Below, in pieces: positions 43,804 through 51,637 of a DNA stretch of 58,140 nucleotides. Source of the stretch: a bacterium (lineage in GTDB: Bacteria; Cyanobacteriota; Vampirovibrionia; Gastranaerophilales; Gastranaerophilaceae); the NCBI GenBank assembly GCA_017470815.1, contig JAFUXT010000018.1:1-58140 (forward strand), written 5' to 3'. The translations under genes and the position numbers were made by a program. A model generated the notes under the pieces. That model worked only from the letters and a program-made list of their open reading frames with translations, was not told the DNA's origin and searched no databases. The first letter of the stretch is position 1, and each line of letters opens with the position of its first letter.

Positions 43804-44061
43804 ATGAAAAATAAAAAAATTACTTTAAAATCTCAATTAAAAAGACTTTTTGTTATTATACTTTTTATTAGTATCATAACTCAAATAAATATAGCGATTA
43901 CAGGGGTTATTCAACATCAAATTAAAGAAAATCAGATTAAAAAAGAGTTGATGTTATGCCCTCCTGACTGCTGCACTATTGCGGAGGATTTGAGCGAATA
44001 TGACTTGCCTAACCCTCCGCAACTTGAGATTTTAGATATTGACGTAAAGCCAATAAAATAA
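43804..44061 (+). CDS. Single-span membrane protein
   Basis: 85 residues. Basic start, then LFVIILFISIITQINIAITG as one membrane span; C-terminal part with CPPDCC. Could be an anti-defence or superinfection factor, but that is speculation. Confidence 0.45.
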   Translation: MKNKKITLKSQLKRLFVIILFISIITQINIAITGVIQHQIKENQIKKELMLCPPDCCTIAEDLSEYDLPNPPQLEILDIDVKPIK

Positions 44062-44063
44062 AT

Positions 44064-44092
44064 TTGACTTATATTATTTTTAATGATATAAA
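44064..44092 (+). promoter_or_regulatory. Promoter with TATTA-N7-TGATA (copy F)
   Basis: TTGACT 44064-44069, 17 bp, TATAAA 44087-44092. The left arm is TATTA, so the dyad is imperfect. Confidence 0.68.
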
Positions 44093-44123
44093 AGAGGTAG
44101 ATTTAACAAAAAGGGGCAAGCAC

Positions 44124-44546
44124 ATGGCAAGAAAATCAAAAATAACAGGAAAAATTATTGACCGAGTAAATGAGTTAATAAATAACGGAATTTACAAAAA
44201 AGATATTCCGGCATACATTGAGAGAGAATTTAACGAAAAAATATCACGTAGAACGGTATTTAAAATTTGTGAAACTTTACATATTCCTGAACGAGAAGAA
44301 AAAAAATCAAAAATAATAAATATAGCAAATTTAATATCGTTGCGACTACTTTATTTTTGCGATGATTTGGAACTTTTAACAAAAATGTTTGCTGGCGAAT
44401 GTTGTCATCAGGAAATAGAAAAAATAATTATTCCTGAAAAGGTATTGTCAATTATTCCGGAGCAAAAAATAAAAAAAATTGTTCATCTTTCCAAGCGAGC
44501 AGGGCTTAAACTTGATGTGGAATATAGGCAGAGAGCAGTTTTATAA
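44124..44546 (+). CDS. Putative transcription regulator with HTH
   Basis: 140 residues from ATG 44124 (AAGGGG upstream). DRVNELINNGIYKKDIPAYI and ISRRTVFKICETLHI form a helix-turn-helix-like part (a 'KKDIPAYI...SRRTVFKI' pattern). Placed alone between two promoters of the repeat class, it is a second candidate for the factor that binds TATCA-N7-TGATA. Confidence 0.55.
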   Translation: MARKSKITGKIIDRVNELINNGIYKKDIPAYIEREFNEKISRRTVFKICETLHIPEREEKKSKIINIANLISLRLLYFCDDLELLTKMFAGECCHQEIEKIIIPEKVLSIIPEQKIKKIVHLSKRAGLKLDVEYRQRAVL

Positions 44547-44550
44547 GAGC

Positions 44551-44581
44551 GTGCAATTATTATCAAAAATTGTGATATAAT
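44551..44581 (+). promoter_or_regulatory. Early-type promoter (copy B), leaderless
   Basis: GTGCAATT at 44551, TATCA 44561-44565, TGATA 44573-44577, TATAAT 44576-44581. The ATG of the next gene is only 9 nt after the -10. Confidence 0.75.
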
Positions 44582-44590
44582 AGGTTTAAT

Positions 44591-45922
44591 ATGGCAGAGT
44601 TACAAGTAATAGATGAAATAGTTGAAGAATTGCACAAAATTAGAGGGGTAGATTTACCAAAAATCTGCTTAAAAATGATAGTTTTGTCATACATGATGTA
44701 TTGTGCAAATACTTTTGATTTTAAATATAAAAATGAGGACGGTCAAGAAATCCGCTTAAATTCAGGTTGTATAATTCTTTGTCAAAAAGGTAGCGGAAAA
44801 TCAAGAACTTTGAGAGCCTTAAAACAAATTTTTGTTTGTGTAGATGAAGAACGTATTGCACGTTATAATAGGGCTTTGTCCTTGCATAGTAAATTTTTAG
44901 CAAAAAGCGAAATTCCACTTACTGATAGTCAAAAAAAAGAAGTTGAGTTAGCCTATCAAGAGTTAGGCAGAGAACCAATTACAACCTTTGACGACCCGAT
45001 AACATCAAAAGGACTTTGTGAAACTTACGCACAAATAAAAAAATATTATACTAACAATTTATTATTTACTGTGGACGAGGCAGGCGACCGCTTATTCAGG
45101 GACGCTTTTTCTGCAAATCCGTCCATATCTGCAAAAGAGTTTGTCGCTGCAATAAACCAATTATTTGACGGATATTGTGGCATGGGAAAATCAAAAACAT
45201 CAAGAGCGGAGGGAATTACCTCTCAATACAATGTAGGAGCAAATTTTATATTTGTTTCAACGGCAGAATTTTTAAAAGACTGGCAAGTGCAACAACGCTA
45301 TCAAAGTTCTTTTGAGGGTGGTATTGCAAGGCGATTATTGTATGTAAACTGTCCTCCAATAGATAAATTACATACAAATAGAAAACGCTATCACCCGAAT
45401 TTTGACCGCTTTATTCCTCTTGCAAAAGAAGTATTTACTCAACACCGAAATCAACATGGAATACCAGCAAGTGAGGCTCTTTGGGGTATTTTGGAACAAC
45501 AAGGGGCTGGGTGTAATATTACTATTGATGACGAATTTCTACTCCTGCTGTTTTGTACCGTCTTGGCGGTATGGACGAACGATTTAGAAATTCAACCTTA
45601 CCATTGGCAATATATGGTAAATACTTATAAAGAAATGAAAGCCCTATCGCTTGATGTTATAAAAGATAATACTTCAAGTTATGAAAAAATTTGCGTATTC
45701 ATGCGTGAATATGCAGAGCAAAAGAGCAAAAGTAAGGGTAAAGTACCTTTAATTGAAATAAAAGATTATTGTGTGCGAGAACGAATAATAAGTGAGGCAC
45801 GCTTTAAAAAATGGTTTAATGAAATTTGCGAGGAATTTGTAAAAACTAATTCCGGTAAATATATCATAGAAAAAAATCAAATGTATGCTTGGCTGACTGA
45901 AAATTTTGCATACAATGGCTAA
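44591..45922 (+). CDS. P-loop ATPase, DUF3987/replicative helicase-like
   Basis: 443 residues. Walker A CQKGSGKSRT (about 64-73), Walker B LLFTVDEAGD (about 155-165), then IFVSTAEFLKDW and a sensor-like GGIARRLLYVNCPP. The pattern is that of phage/plasmid DUF3987-type ATPases, often with primases. No Shine-Dalgarno; translation probably starts at the 5' end of the mRNA. Likely works in replication with the primase at 3430. Confidence 0.7.
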   Translation: MAELQVIDEIVEELHKIRGVDLPKICLKMIVLSYMMYCANTFDFKYKNEDGQEIRLNSGCIILCQKGSGKSRTLRALKQIFVCVDEERIARYNRALSLHSKFLAKSEIPLTDSQKKEVELAYQELGREPITTFDDPITSKGLCETYAQIKKYYTNNLLFTVDEAGDRLFRDAFSANPSISAKEFVAAINQLFDGYCGMGKSKTSRAEGITSQYNVGANFIFVSTAEFLKDWQVQQRYQSSFEGGIARRLLYVNCPPIDKLHTNRKRYHPNFDRFIPLAKEVFTQHRNQHGIPASEALWGILEQQGAGCNITIDDEFLLLLFCTVLAVWTNDLEIQPYHWQYMVNTYKEMKALSLDVIKDNTSSYEKICVFMREYAEQKSKSKGKVPLIEIKDYCVRERIISEARFKKWFNEICEEFVKTNSGKYIIEKNQMYAWLTENFAYNG

Positions 45923-45950
45923 TCAAAAAAAAAAAATAAAAGGAGCGTCA

Positions 45951-46172
45951 ATGTCAAAAATACCAAAAGATATAAAAGATTTATTATTTTACATAGAATT
46001 GCAGCAAAAACAAGCCCAAACGAATAAAAAATTTTTTAAAGAGGGGTCGCAGAATTATGAACACTGGGAAAACTGGCAAACAATTTATTCTCAAATGCTC
46101 TCTACAATTAGTTTTTATCTTAATTTAAAAAGTGAATTTAATAAAAAATATGGAATAAAGGAGGAAAAATGA
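45951..46172 (+). CDS. Small helical protein
   Basis: 73 residues from ATG 45951 (AAAGGAGCG upstream). Gln/Lys-rich helices, no motif. Confidence 0.45.
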   Translation: MSKIPKDIKDLLFYIELQQKQAQTNKKFFKEGSQNYEHWENWQTIYSQMLSTISFYLNLKSEFNKKYGIKEEK

Positions 46173-46333
46173 GTTATAAGCATATTTGCGACCGATGTAA
46201 TCAAGAAATTAAAGATAATTTCGTGCGTATCGAATACGCAGAGGGGTCAAATAGGATAATAAAAGATTTTCATATTGATTGCTTTAATTATGAATTTTCG
46301 TGCGACATTAGAAAAATAAAGGAAAATAAATAA
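46169..46333 (+). CDS. Zinc-binding microprotein
   Basis: 54 residues; ATGA overlap with the previous stop. ICDRCNQ and FHIDCFNYEFSC give CxxC...HxxC, a LIM/treble-clef-like zinc site. Confidence 0.55.
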   Translation: MSYKHICDRCNQEIKDNFVRIEYAEGSNRIIKDFHIDCFNYEFSCDIRKIKENK

Positions 46334-46554
46334 TGTTAGAAAAAATAATATTTGTAATTCAATTTTATTTTTGTTTTTCAATTATGTGTACTTTGATGTT
46401 TTTAGGTTTGCAGTTACCGGAAGAAATAAAAATGTTAAAAATATACAAAATTAAACGAACTTGGAAAGATAATTTATGTTTCGTAAGAAATATTATTATT
46501 TTGTTGCTATTCTTTCCGATTATTGCTTTTTGGTATGGAATAAAAGAAATGTAG
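46333..46554 (+). CDS. Two-span membrane protein
   Basis: 73 residues; TAATG overlap. Spans FVIQFYFCFSIMCTLMFLGL and IIILLLFFPIIAFWYG. No family recognised. Confidence 0.5.
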   Translation: MLEKIIFVIQFYFCFSIMCTLMFLGLQLPEEIKMLKIYKIKRTWKDNLCFVRNIIILLLFFPIIAFWYGIKEM

Positions 46555-46562
46555 GTGGTAAA

Positions 46563-46796
46563 ATGAAATCTTATAAAAAATTTTTAGAAAACTATATTCC
46601 ATATAAAGAGTTTTTAGTCTGTCCGGAAAATAAAAAACAAAGACACATTATAAACCCTTTCCCCGCATTAACTAAAAGACTTATTCAAAATCAACTTGAA
46701 ATATGGCGAAAAATAGCCCAAAACAACGGGTATGACATAGAGTACAAAATAATTGAAAAGGACGAAAAACAATGCTCACAGGAAATGAAAAAATAA
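46563..46796 (+). CDS. Small hypothetical protein
   Basis: 77 residues from ATG 46563 (AGGTGG upstream). Basic; overlaps the next gene by 25 nt. Confidence 0.42.
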   Translation: MKSYKKFLENYIPYKEFLVCPENKKQRHIINPFPALTKRLIQNQLEIWRKIAQNNGYDIEYKIIEKDEKQCSQEMKK

Positions 46797-47041
46797 AAGA
46801 TTTGAACGATAATGATATTTTGAATTGGCTTTGTAATGGGCTGGGAACAAAATGCACAAAGGGGTATTTTGAACATGCCAATAATCATTTAGGCAAATAC
46901 CGCATATTGCATGTAGAATTTGAAAAACCCTTTACAACGCATAGAATATCTTTTTGCAATGATTTTGTAAATAATAAAACATTAAAAGAAATAAAAAGCG
47001 TTATTCTTTGGTCAAGAGAGGAGGAAACATGCAGACGCTAA
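46772..47041 (+). CDS. Small hypothetical protein
   Basis: 89 residues; four Cys/His scattered (CTKGYFEHANNH). Overlaps both neighbours. No family recognised. Confidence 0.42.
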   Translation: MLTGNEKIKDLNDNDILNWLCNGLGTKCTKGYFEHANNHLGKYRILHVEFEKPFTTHRISFCNDFVNNKTLKEIKSVILWSREEETCRR

Positions 47042-47925
47042 AATTTACAATAGAAAATTTACTTGAGGAGCGGTCGGGGGTAATGTCAAGTACGGAATTT
47101 TTTAAATATCCGTCTGCTGAAATTCCCCAAACAAACGAATTTGCACTCAAATATAAAGACTATATGTTAGACTGTTGCAAAAATGCAAATATGTTTTTTG
47201 TGCCAGCCCTTGATGTAAAAGAGGCAGAAAATTTTAACGATAAAACTTGCCCTCCATTTACGAATTGCTGGTTTGATTTTATGCCGGAAATTGAAGATAC
47301 TGAAAGCGAGATACATCAACATTTAAGAGAGCAATTAGGGCTTGCTGATTATTGTTATGTTAAAACTTTTGTCAAAGGTGTAGGACTTTTTGAAGTGTCG
47401 CCTACCTCATACCTTACCGTATTTGTTACAAAAGAATATATTTATGACCGCAAAGACGATAAAAGAATTGGCATGACTGACCGAATGAATTTATTTGCTT
47501 ACTCTTTAGGCGAAAATAAAGGCAATATCCCTGCTTTTTATGACAGTATTATAAAAGCAACTTTAAGCCGAATTAGGCGAACAAAAATTACCTATGTTGA
47601 AAATGACATTGGTTTTACTGTTAGAGGCAGAATAGGTCGAGAATTTACAAAAATCAAATATAAACCGTCTGATGTAATTTATGTTGCAACGGCTGCAAAA
47701 ATTAAAAAACTATGTCCGACTGCTGCGGAAAGAATTGTTAAAAAACCTGCGTATGCTTATGAAGTCATGGGTCATTGGCGAAAACTTGATGATAATTCCG
47801 TAGGTAAAGATAGACAAGGCTTGCGTGGAGTGGCTGGCTATACTTGGGTTATACCTCATAAACGAGGCGAGGGCGAATTGTTTAAGAAATCAAGAATAAT
47901 CAAGGAGCAAAAATGCGAGTATTAG
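47029..47925 (+). CDS. Conserved phage protein, C-terminal 'GHWRKL...TWVxPHxRG' domain
   Basis: 298 residues from ATG 47029 (GAGGAGG upstream). The C-terminal YEVMGHWRKLDDNSVGKDRQG...TWVIPHKRGEG is a patch I recall from many phage and bacterial proteins of unknown function. N-terminal part is alpha/beta. Overlaps the methyltransferase start by 13 nt, so is coupled to it. Confidence 0.5.
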   Translation: MQTLKFTIENLLEERSGVMSSTEFFKYPSAEIPQTNEFALKYKDYMLDCCKNANMFFVPALDVKEAENFNDKTCPPFTNCWFDFMPEIEDTESEIHQHLREQLGLADYCYVKTFVKGVGLFEVSPTSYLTVFVTKEYIYDRKDDKRIGMTDRMNLFAYSLGENKGNIPAFYDSIIKATLSRIRRTKITYVENDIGFTVRGRIGREFTKIKYKPSDVIYVATAAKIKKLCPTAAERIVKKPAYAYEVMGHWRKLDDNSVGKDRQGLRGVAGYTWVIPHKRGEGELFKKSRIIKEQKCEY

Positions 47926-48568
47926 TAGCCTGTGAAGAAAGTCAAAGGGTTTGTATAGCCTTTAGAAATAGAGGTCATGAGGCTTATTCCTGTGATATTT
48001 TGCCATGTTCAGGAGGACACCCTGAATGGCATATACAAGAGGACGCTCTCAAAGTAATCGCTGGGGGGGGTACGACCTGATTATAGCACACCCTCCATGT
48101 ACTTATTTGACGGTTGCAGGCAATAGGTGGTTTAATGTGGAAAGATACGGCGACAAAGCAAAACAAAGAATAAAAGATAGAGAAAAGGCAATAGATTTCT
48201 TTATGGCTTTTGTTAATGCTCCTTGCGACAAAATTGCAATAGAAAATCCTGTTGGGATTATTTCGCAAGTATATCGCAAACCCGACCAAATTATAAACCC
48301 TTATGAGTACGGACACCCTGTAAGTAAAAAGACTTGTTTGTGGCTGAAAAATTTACCAAAGTTGCAACCGACAAATATTGTTAAGCCGGAAATAATACAC
48401 TCGGCAGGAAAATCAGGCGGTTATTCAGGTGCAAGTTGGCACGCCGTTGATGAAAACGGAAAAATTTTAGCGTGGAATGACCCTAAAACTGCAATTATAA
48501 GAAGTAAAACCTATCAGGGAATTGCAGAAGCCATGGCTGCCCAATGGAGCAATTATAATATTGAATAA
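47913..48568 (+). pseudogene. Dcm-like DNA cytosine methylase gene, frame broken at G8
   Basis: From ATG 47913 the frame reads MRVLVACEESQRVCIAFRNR..DIL and then runs into GCT plus eight G (48063-48070) and stops at TGA 48078. The -1 frame continues YDLIIAHPPCTYLTVAGNRW...AAQWSNYN to 48568. The two parts together match the common phage 'MRVLVACEFSG...DLMIAHPPCTYL' methylase. Nine G, or a -1 slip on G-GGG-GGG, would restore it. So it is either phase-variable, frameshifted on purpose, a recent mutation or a homopolymer error. Confidence 0.8.
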
Positions 48569-48572
48569 AAAT

Positions 48573-49127
48573 ATGAGAAAACGAACGATATTTAAAATAG
48601 GACAAAAATATAATAGATTAACTATTATCGAAAAAATGGGATACGATAAACATAATAATCGGCTTTATAAATGCAGATGTGATTGTGGCAATGAAATAAT
48701 AGTAAGGGGAAACGCATTGACAAGTGGCAATACCAAATCATGTGGTTGTTATAAACACGAAATTGATAAAAGCAGGCGGTTTCCTAATAATAGTGGCGTT
48801 GCTTATCAAGTTATGCTTGGTTATAAAAGACATGCAAAAGACAGAGGTTTAATTTGGGAATTAACAAGGGAGGAGTGTCAGAATTTAATTGAACAACCTT
48901 GTCATTATTGCGGAAGAATAAAAACAAATTTAAAAATTACAAAAAATTGTAAAGAGGGGTATCGTTACAATGGCATAGATAGAGTGGATAATACTAAAGG
49001 TTATGTCAAAAATAATGTTGTTTCTTGTTGTAATATTTGCAATAGAGCAAAACGAGATTTGACCAAAGAGGAATTTTTAGAGTGGATAAAAACAATAACA
49101 ACTTTTAACTATTCAAAACAGGAGTGA
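48573..49127 (+). CDS. HNH endonuclease with N-terminal zinc domain
   Basis: 184 residues from ATG 48573, weak RBS. N-terminus has CRCDCGNE and LTSGNTKSCGC (a zinc-binding DNA-recognition unit), C-terminus CHYCGR...NGIDRVDNTKGYVKNNVVSCCNICNRAK, an HNH core with its own Cys clamps. A free-standing homing endonuclease following the broken methylase. Confidence 0.8.
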   Translation: MRKRTIFKIGQKYNRLTIIEKMGYDKHNNRLYKCRCDCGNEIIVRGNALTSGNTKSCGCYKHEIDKSRRFPNNSGVAYQVMLGYKRHAKDRGLIWELTREECQNLIEQPCHYCGRIKTNLKITKNCKEGYRYNGIDRVDNTKGYVKNNVVSCCNICNRAKRDLTKEEFLEWIKTITTFNYSKQE

Positions 49128-49130
49128 AAT

Positions 49131-49346
49131 ATGGCACAACCAAAGAAATTTATAAGAGATATTTTAATTACATATTCAGACGGCTCTCAAGAGTTATTTC
49201 AGAGCCATAAAGAACCGATGATAGTTATTGCGGAAAACCGCTTTAATGAATTATCGCAATTTTATGAAAAATATTATAAAATGGTTATGGCGATTAAAAA
49301 TGATAAAAGTATAAACGCTTTAAGCGAAATGCAAAGGGAGGGATAA
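49131..49346 (+). CDS. Small hypothetical protein
   Basis: 71 residues, 3 nt after the HNH gene; AGGAG in the HNH gene end. No motif. Confidence 0.42.
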   Translation: MAQPKKFIRDILITYSDGSQELFQSHKEPMIVIAENRFNELSQFYEKYYKMVMAIKNDKSINALSEMQREG

Positions 49347-49348
49347 TA

Positions 49349-49714
49349 ATGCGGCAAAATTCTCAAGACGCACTAATGAATTGGATTTTAAGCCAGCCAT
49401 GTGGTTATATTAGTCATTTTTCTACTGTTGGCGACTATAATCCCATAAATTCAATTTATGAACAAAAAGGGCAATTCTGCGATAAAAAATGTGATAATTG
49501 TCTTTATAATTCCTATCCCTATACTACCTGTAAAACTATTTTTGAAAAACGAAAAGAACAATATAGTAAAGATGTGGACGGTAGCAAAATGCTTGATATA
49601 TCTGAAATGTATAAGACTTTTTTAAAAAATATGGACGAAAAGATATTATTGCATTTTGCTCAATTATTGGTTGATGAAATGGAGGCAAGAGGCTATGGTA
49701 GTAAAAAGAATTAA
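49349..49714 (+). CDS. Small Cys-containing protein
   Basis: 121 residues; GGGAGGG upstream. FCDKKCDNCLYNSYPYTTC gives four Cys, likely metal binding. Overlaps the VRR-NUC gene by 20 nt. Confidence 0.48.
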   Translation: MRQNSQDALMNWILSQPCGYISHFSTVGDYNPINSIYEQKGQFCDKKCDNCLYNSYPYTTCKTIFEKRKEQYSKDVDGSKMLDISEMYKTFLKNMDEKILLHFAQLLVDEMEARGYGSKKN

Positions 49715-50234
49715 AGATATGGACGAAAATCAAGAGCAGGCTTTAATTGTTTCTTGGTGCTTGCAAAATGACTTAATTCCGGTTGCCGTTCCTAACGGAT
49801 TTAATCTCGGAGGCAGTATTCAACTTATGAGGATGTATGGACTGCCGACAAGTCAAATTAAAACACAAAACGCTATTCAAATGCGACTGCTTAAAAAAGA
49901 GGGCTTACATGTCGGATTTCCTGATATGATGATTTTTGGCAGACGAAATGCTTATGGAAACGGCGATGTATTATTTCTTGAAAACAAAGTTAAAAACAAT
50001 AAGCCAAGTAAATATCAATTAGCATGTCATGACTGGTTGCGTTCTCTTGGTTATACGGTTGAAGTAAGTACGGACGCAAAAGACGCCATTCAGAAAATTA
50101 GGAACTATTTTGATGAAGTCGCAAAGCAAATTGAAAATGAAGAATACATAAAGATACGCAAGAAAATTGCAGAACAGGACAAGGAAAATGCAAAGCGAAA
50201 AGGCGATGTTAGACAAAATACTCGCAATAAATGA
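49695..50234 (+). CDS. VRR-NUC domain nuclease
   Basis: 179 residues from ATG 49695 (GGAGGC upstream). ENQEQALIVSWCL, GFPDMMIFG (Asp), VLFLENKVKNNKPSKYQ (E-x-K) and HDWLRSLGYTVEV are the VRR-NUC pattern. Such phage nucleases handle branched or nicked DNA. C-terminal Lys-rich helix. Confidence 0.8.
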   Translation: MVVKRIKDMDENQEQALIVSWCLQNDLIPVAVPNGFNLGGSIQLMRMYGLPTSQIKTQNAIQMRLLKKEGLHVGFPDMMIFGRRNAYGNGDVLFLENKVKNNKPSKYQLACHDWLRSLGYTVEVSTDAKDAIQKIRNYFDEVAKQIENEEYIKIRKKIAEQDKENAKRKGDVRQNTRNK

Positions 50235-50451
50235 TGAATTGAATATGATGTATAGACATCTTGCAAAATATACATTGATTTATCAAAAGCGTCTACATAG
50301 CCTCTCGGACTGCTGGACTTTTAAGAGCGATAAAGTTAAGGCTAAAATAGATAAATTAAAATGGCATATCTACGGCTATGAGTGCTTTTATAAACAATTA
50401 GTATGGTGTCTTGCTGGAGGGCTTTATGAAAAAAGGACAAAAGAAACCTGA
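50188..50451 (+). CDS. Small helical protein
   Basis: 87 residues from ATG 50188. Helical KAMLDKILAINDELNMMYRH; overlaps VRR-NUC by 47 nt. No family recognised. Confidence 0.42.
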   Translation: MQSEKAMLDKILAINDELNMMYRHLAKYTLIYQKRLHSLSDCWTFKSDKVKAKIDKLKWHIYGYECFYKQLVWCLAGGLYEKRTKET

Positions 50452-50608
50452 CCTGTATCAAGGTTGTTTGCGAAAAATGAAATATAAAACATATCATGCC
50501 GCAGAAATTGGGGCAAAAGAAAAGGGTAAAAAATATAATTGTGAATATAAAATTTATTGGTGTAAATATTGTAATTGCTTTCATTTAGCAACAATAAAAG
50601 AAAAATAG
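50426..50608 (+). CDS. Small zinc-finger-like protein
   Basis: 60 residues from ATG 50426 (GGAGGG upstream). KKMKYKTYHAAEIGAK-like start and YWCKYCNCFHL, a CxxCxxxH ending common in phage microproteins. Confidence 0.5.
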   Translation: MKKGQKKPDLYQGCLRKMKYKTYHAAEIGAKEKGKKYNCEYKIYWCKYCNCFHLATIKEK

Positions 50609-50624
50609 AAAATTTTTCAAAAGA

Positions 50625-50655
50625 GTGCAATAATTATCAAAATTTATGATATAAT
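50625..50655 (+). promoter_or_regulatory. Early-type promoter (copy C)
   Basis: GTGCAATA at 50625, TATCA 50635-50639, TGATA 50647-50651, TATAAT 50650-50655. Upstream of 50717. Confidence 0.75.
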
Positions 50656-50716
50656 AAAATTATACAAAAAAAGATTATAAAAATAGTTAGTACAAAATTT
50701 AAAAAGGAGCGAAATC

Positions 50717-51253
50717 ATGGGCAACTTAACAAACTGGTTTATGCCGGAAAAAACATCAAAAGCAGTATGGGAGGGTGTATATCCTGTCGTAATTACTGCT
50801 GCAAAATTATTTCAAAAAGAAAAAGAAACTGACGACAACAAAACGGTAATGCGTGATGTTGTAGAACTGACATTTAAAACTTTAAGTAAAGTTAAATTTC
50901 CTGACAATACGGAAGATAATATTATTGTATCTCAACAGTATTATTTTGATGTTCAAATGCACCAAAATGCCCTTAACGGACTTGCAAGAGCGTTTGGCAT
51001 TGAAAAAATGGACGATACCTCTGACTTTGAGGGGAAAGTAGGTATTATTGGTATTACTAATAGAGATTTCCAAGCGAATGACGGAACTCAAAAAACCGTT
51101 CCTCAATTTGGCTGGGGTTTATTCTCTTATGCTCCAATGTCTGATAAATTTCAAATTGAATATATCGCAAGCACAATACAAGGCAAGCCAAACGATGACC
51201 AATATAAAGAGTGGTTTAAGGAAAAATTGGCTCAATATCGCCAGCCTAAATAA
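50717..51253 (+). CDS. DUF669-like single-strand-binding candidate
   Basis: 178 residues, RBS AAAAAGGAGCG. Beta-rich OB-like N-terminus (EGVYPVVITAAKL, MRDVVELTFKTL), then NALNGLARAFGIE and a final Gln/Lys tail. Similar in pattern to DUF669 proteins encoded next to ERF/RecT modules and taken as ssDNA-binding. First gene of its transcript. Confidence 0.55.
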   Translation: MGNLTNWFMPEKTSKAVWEGVYPVVITAAKLFQKEKETDDNKTVMRDVVELTFKTLSKVKFPDNTEDNIIVSQQYYFDVQMHQNALNGLARAFGIEKMDDTSDFEGKVGIIGITNRDFQANDGTQKTVPQFGWGLFSYAPMSDKFQIEYIASTIQGKPNDDQYKEWFKEKLAQYRQPK

Positions 51254-51294
51254 CTACAATAAGCGTGTATTAGCAAATCGGAGGAACTTTGACA

Positions 51295-51558
51295 ATGATT
51301 AAAGAATTGCAAGAACGACAAACCGAACAAAATATAGACTTGGGGTTTAACTCATTTTGCGAGAAAACCAAAATTAAAAACATAAATGATTTTATGAAAG
51401 TAGGCTATATTTCTACGCAATACAACGCTTTAATAAGTAGGGGGGGGCTTTTACCTGATACTGTGGCTCTCTCTATTGTGGCTCAATTCCTTGCTGATTA
51501 TAAGGCAGCCGGACACATGGATATACTTAACAGGCAGGACGATTTCGTATTTAATTAA
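51295..51558 (+). CDS. Small protein with internal G8 tract
   Basis: 87 residues from ATG 51295 (GGAGG, spacing about 10). The G8 tract (51440-51447) encodes RGG in frame. Helical elsewhere. No family recognised. Confidence 0.48.
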   Translation: MIKELQERQTEQNIDLGFNSFCEKTKIKNINDFMKVGYISTQYNALISRGGLLPDTVALSIVAQFLADYKAAGHMDILNRQDDFVFN

Positions 51559-51570
51559 CAATGAGCAGCA

Positions 51571-51603
51571 ACAGGGGTATTTCGCTTGCCCCGAAACCCC
51601 TGT
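51571..51603 (+). other. Stem-loop upstream of clamp-like gene
   Basis: ACAGGGGT (51571-51578) pairs with ACCCCTGT (51596-51603), and inside it TTCG with CGAA, with a 2-nt bulge. Followed by two copies of AAGGTCAAAATG. No T-run, so more a regulatory or RNA-stability element than a terminator. Confidence 0.5.
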
Positions 51604-51637
51604 GTTAGTCTGCAAGGTCAAAATGGAAAAGGTCAAA

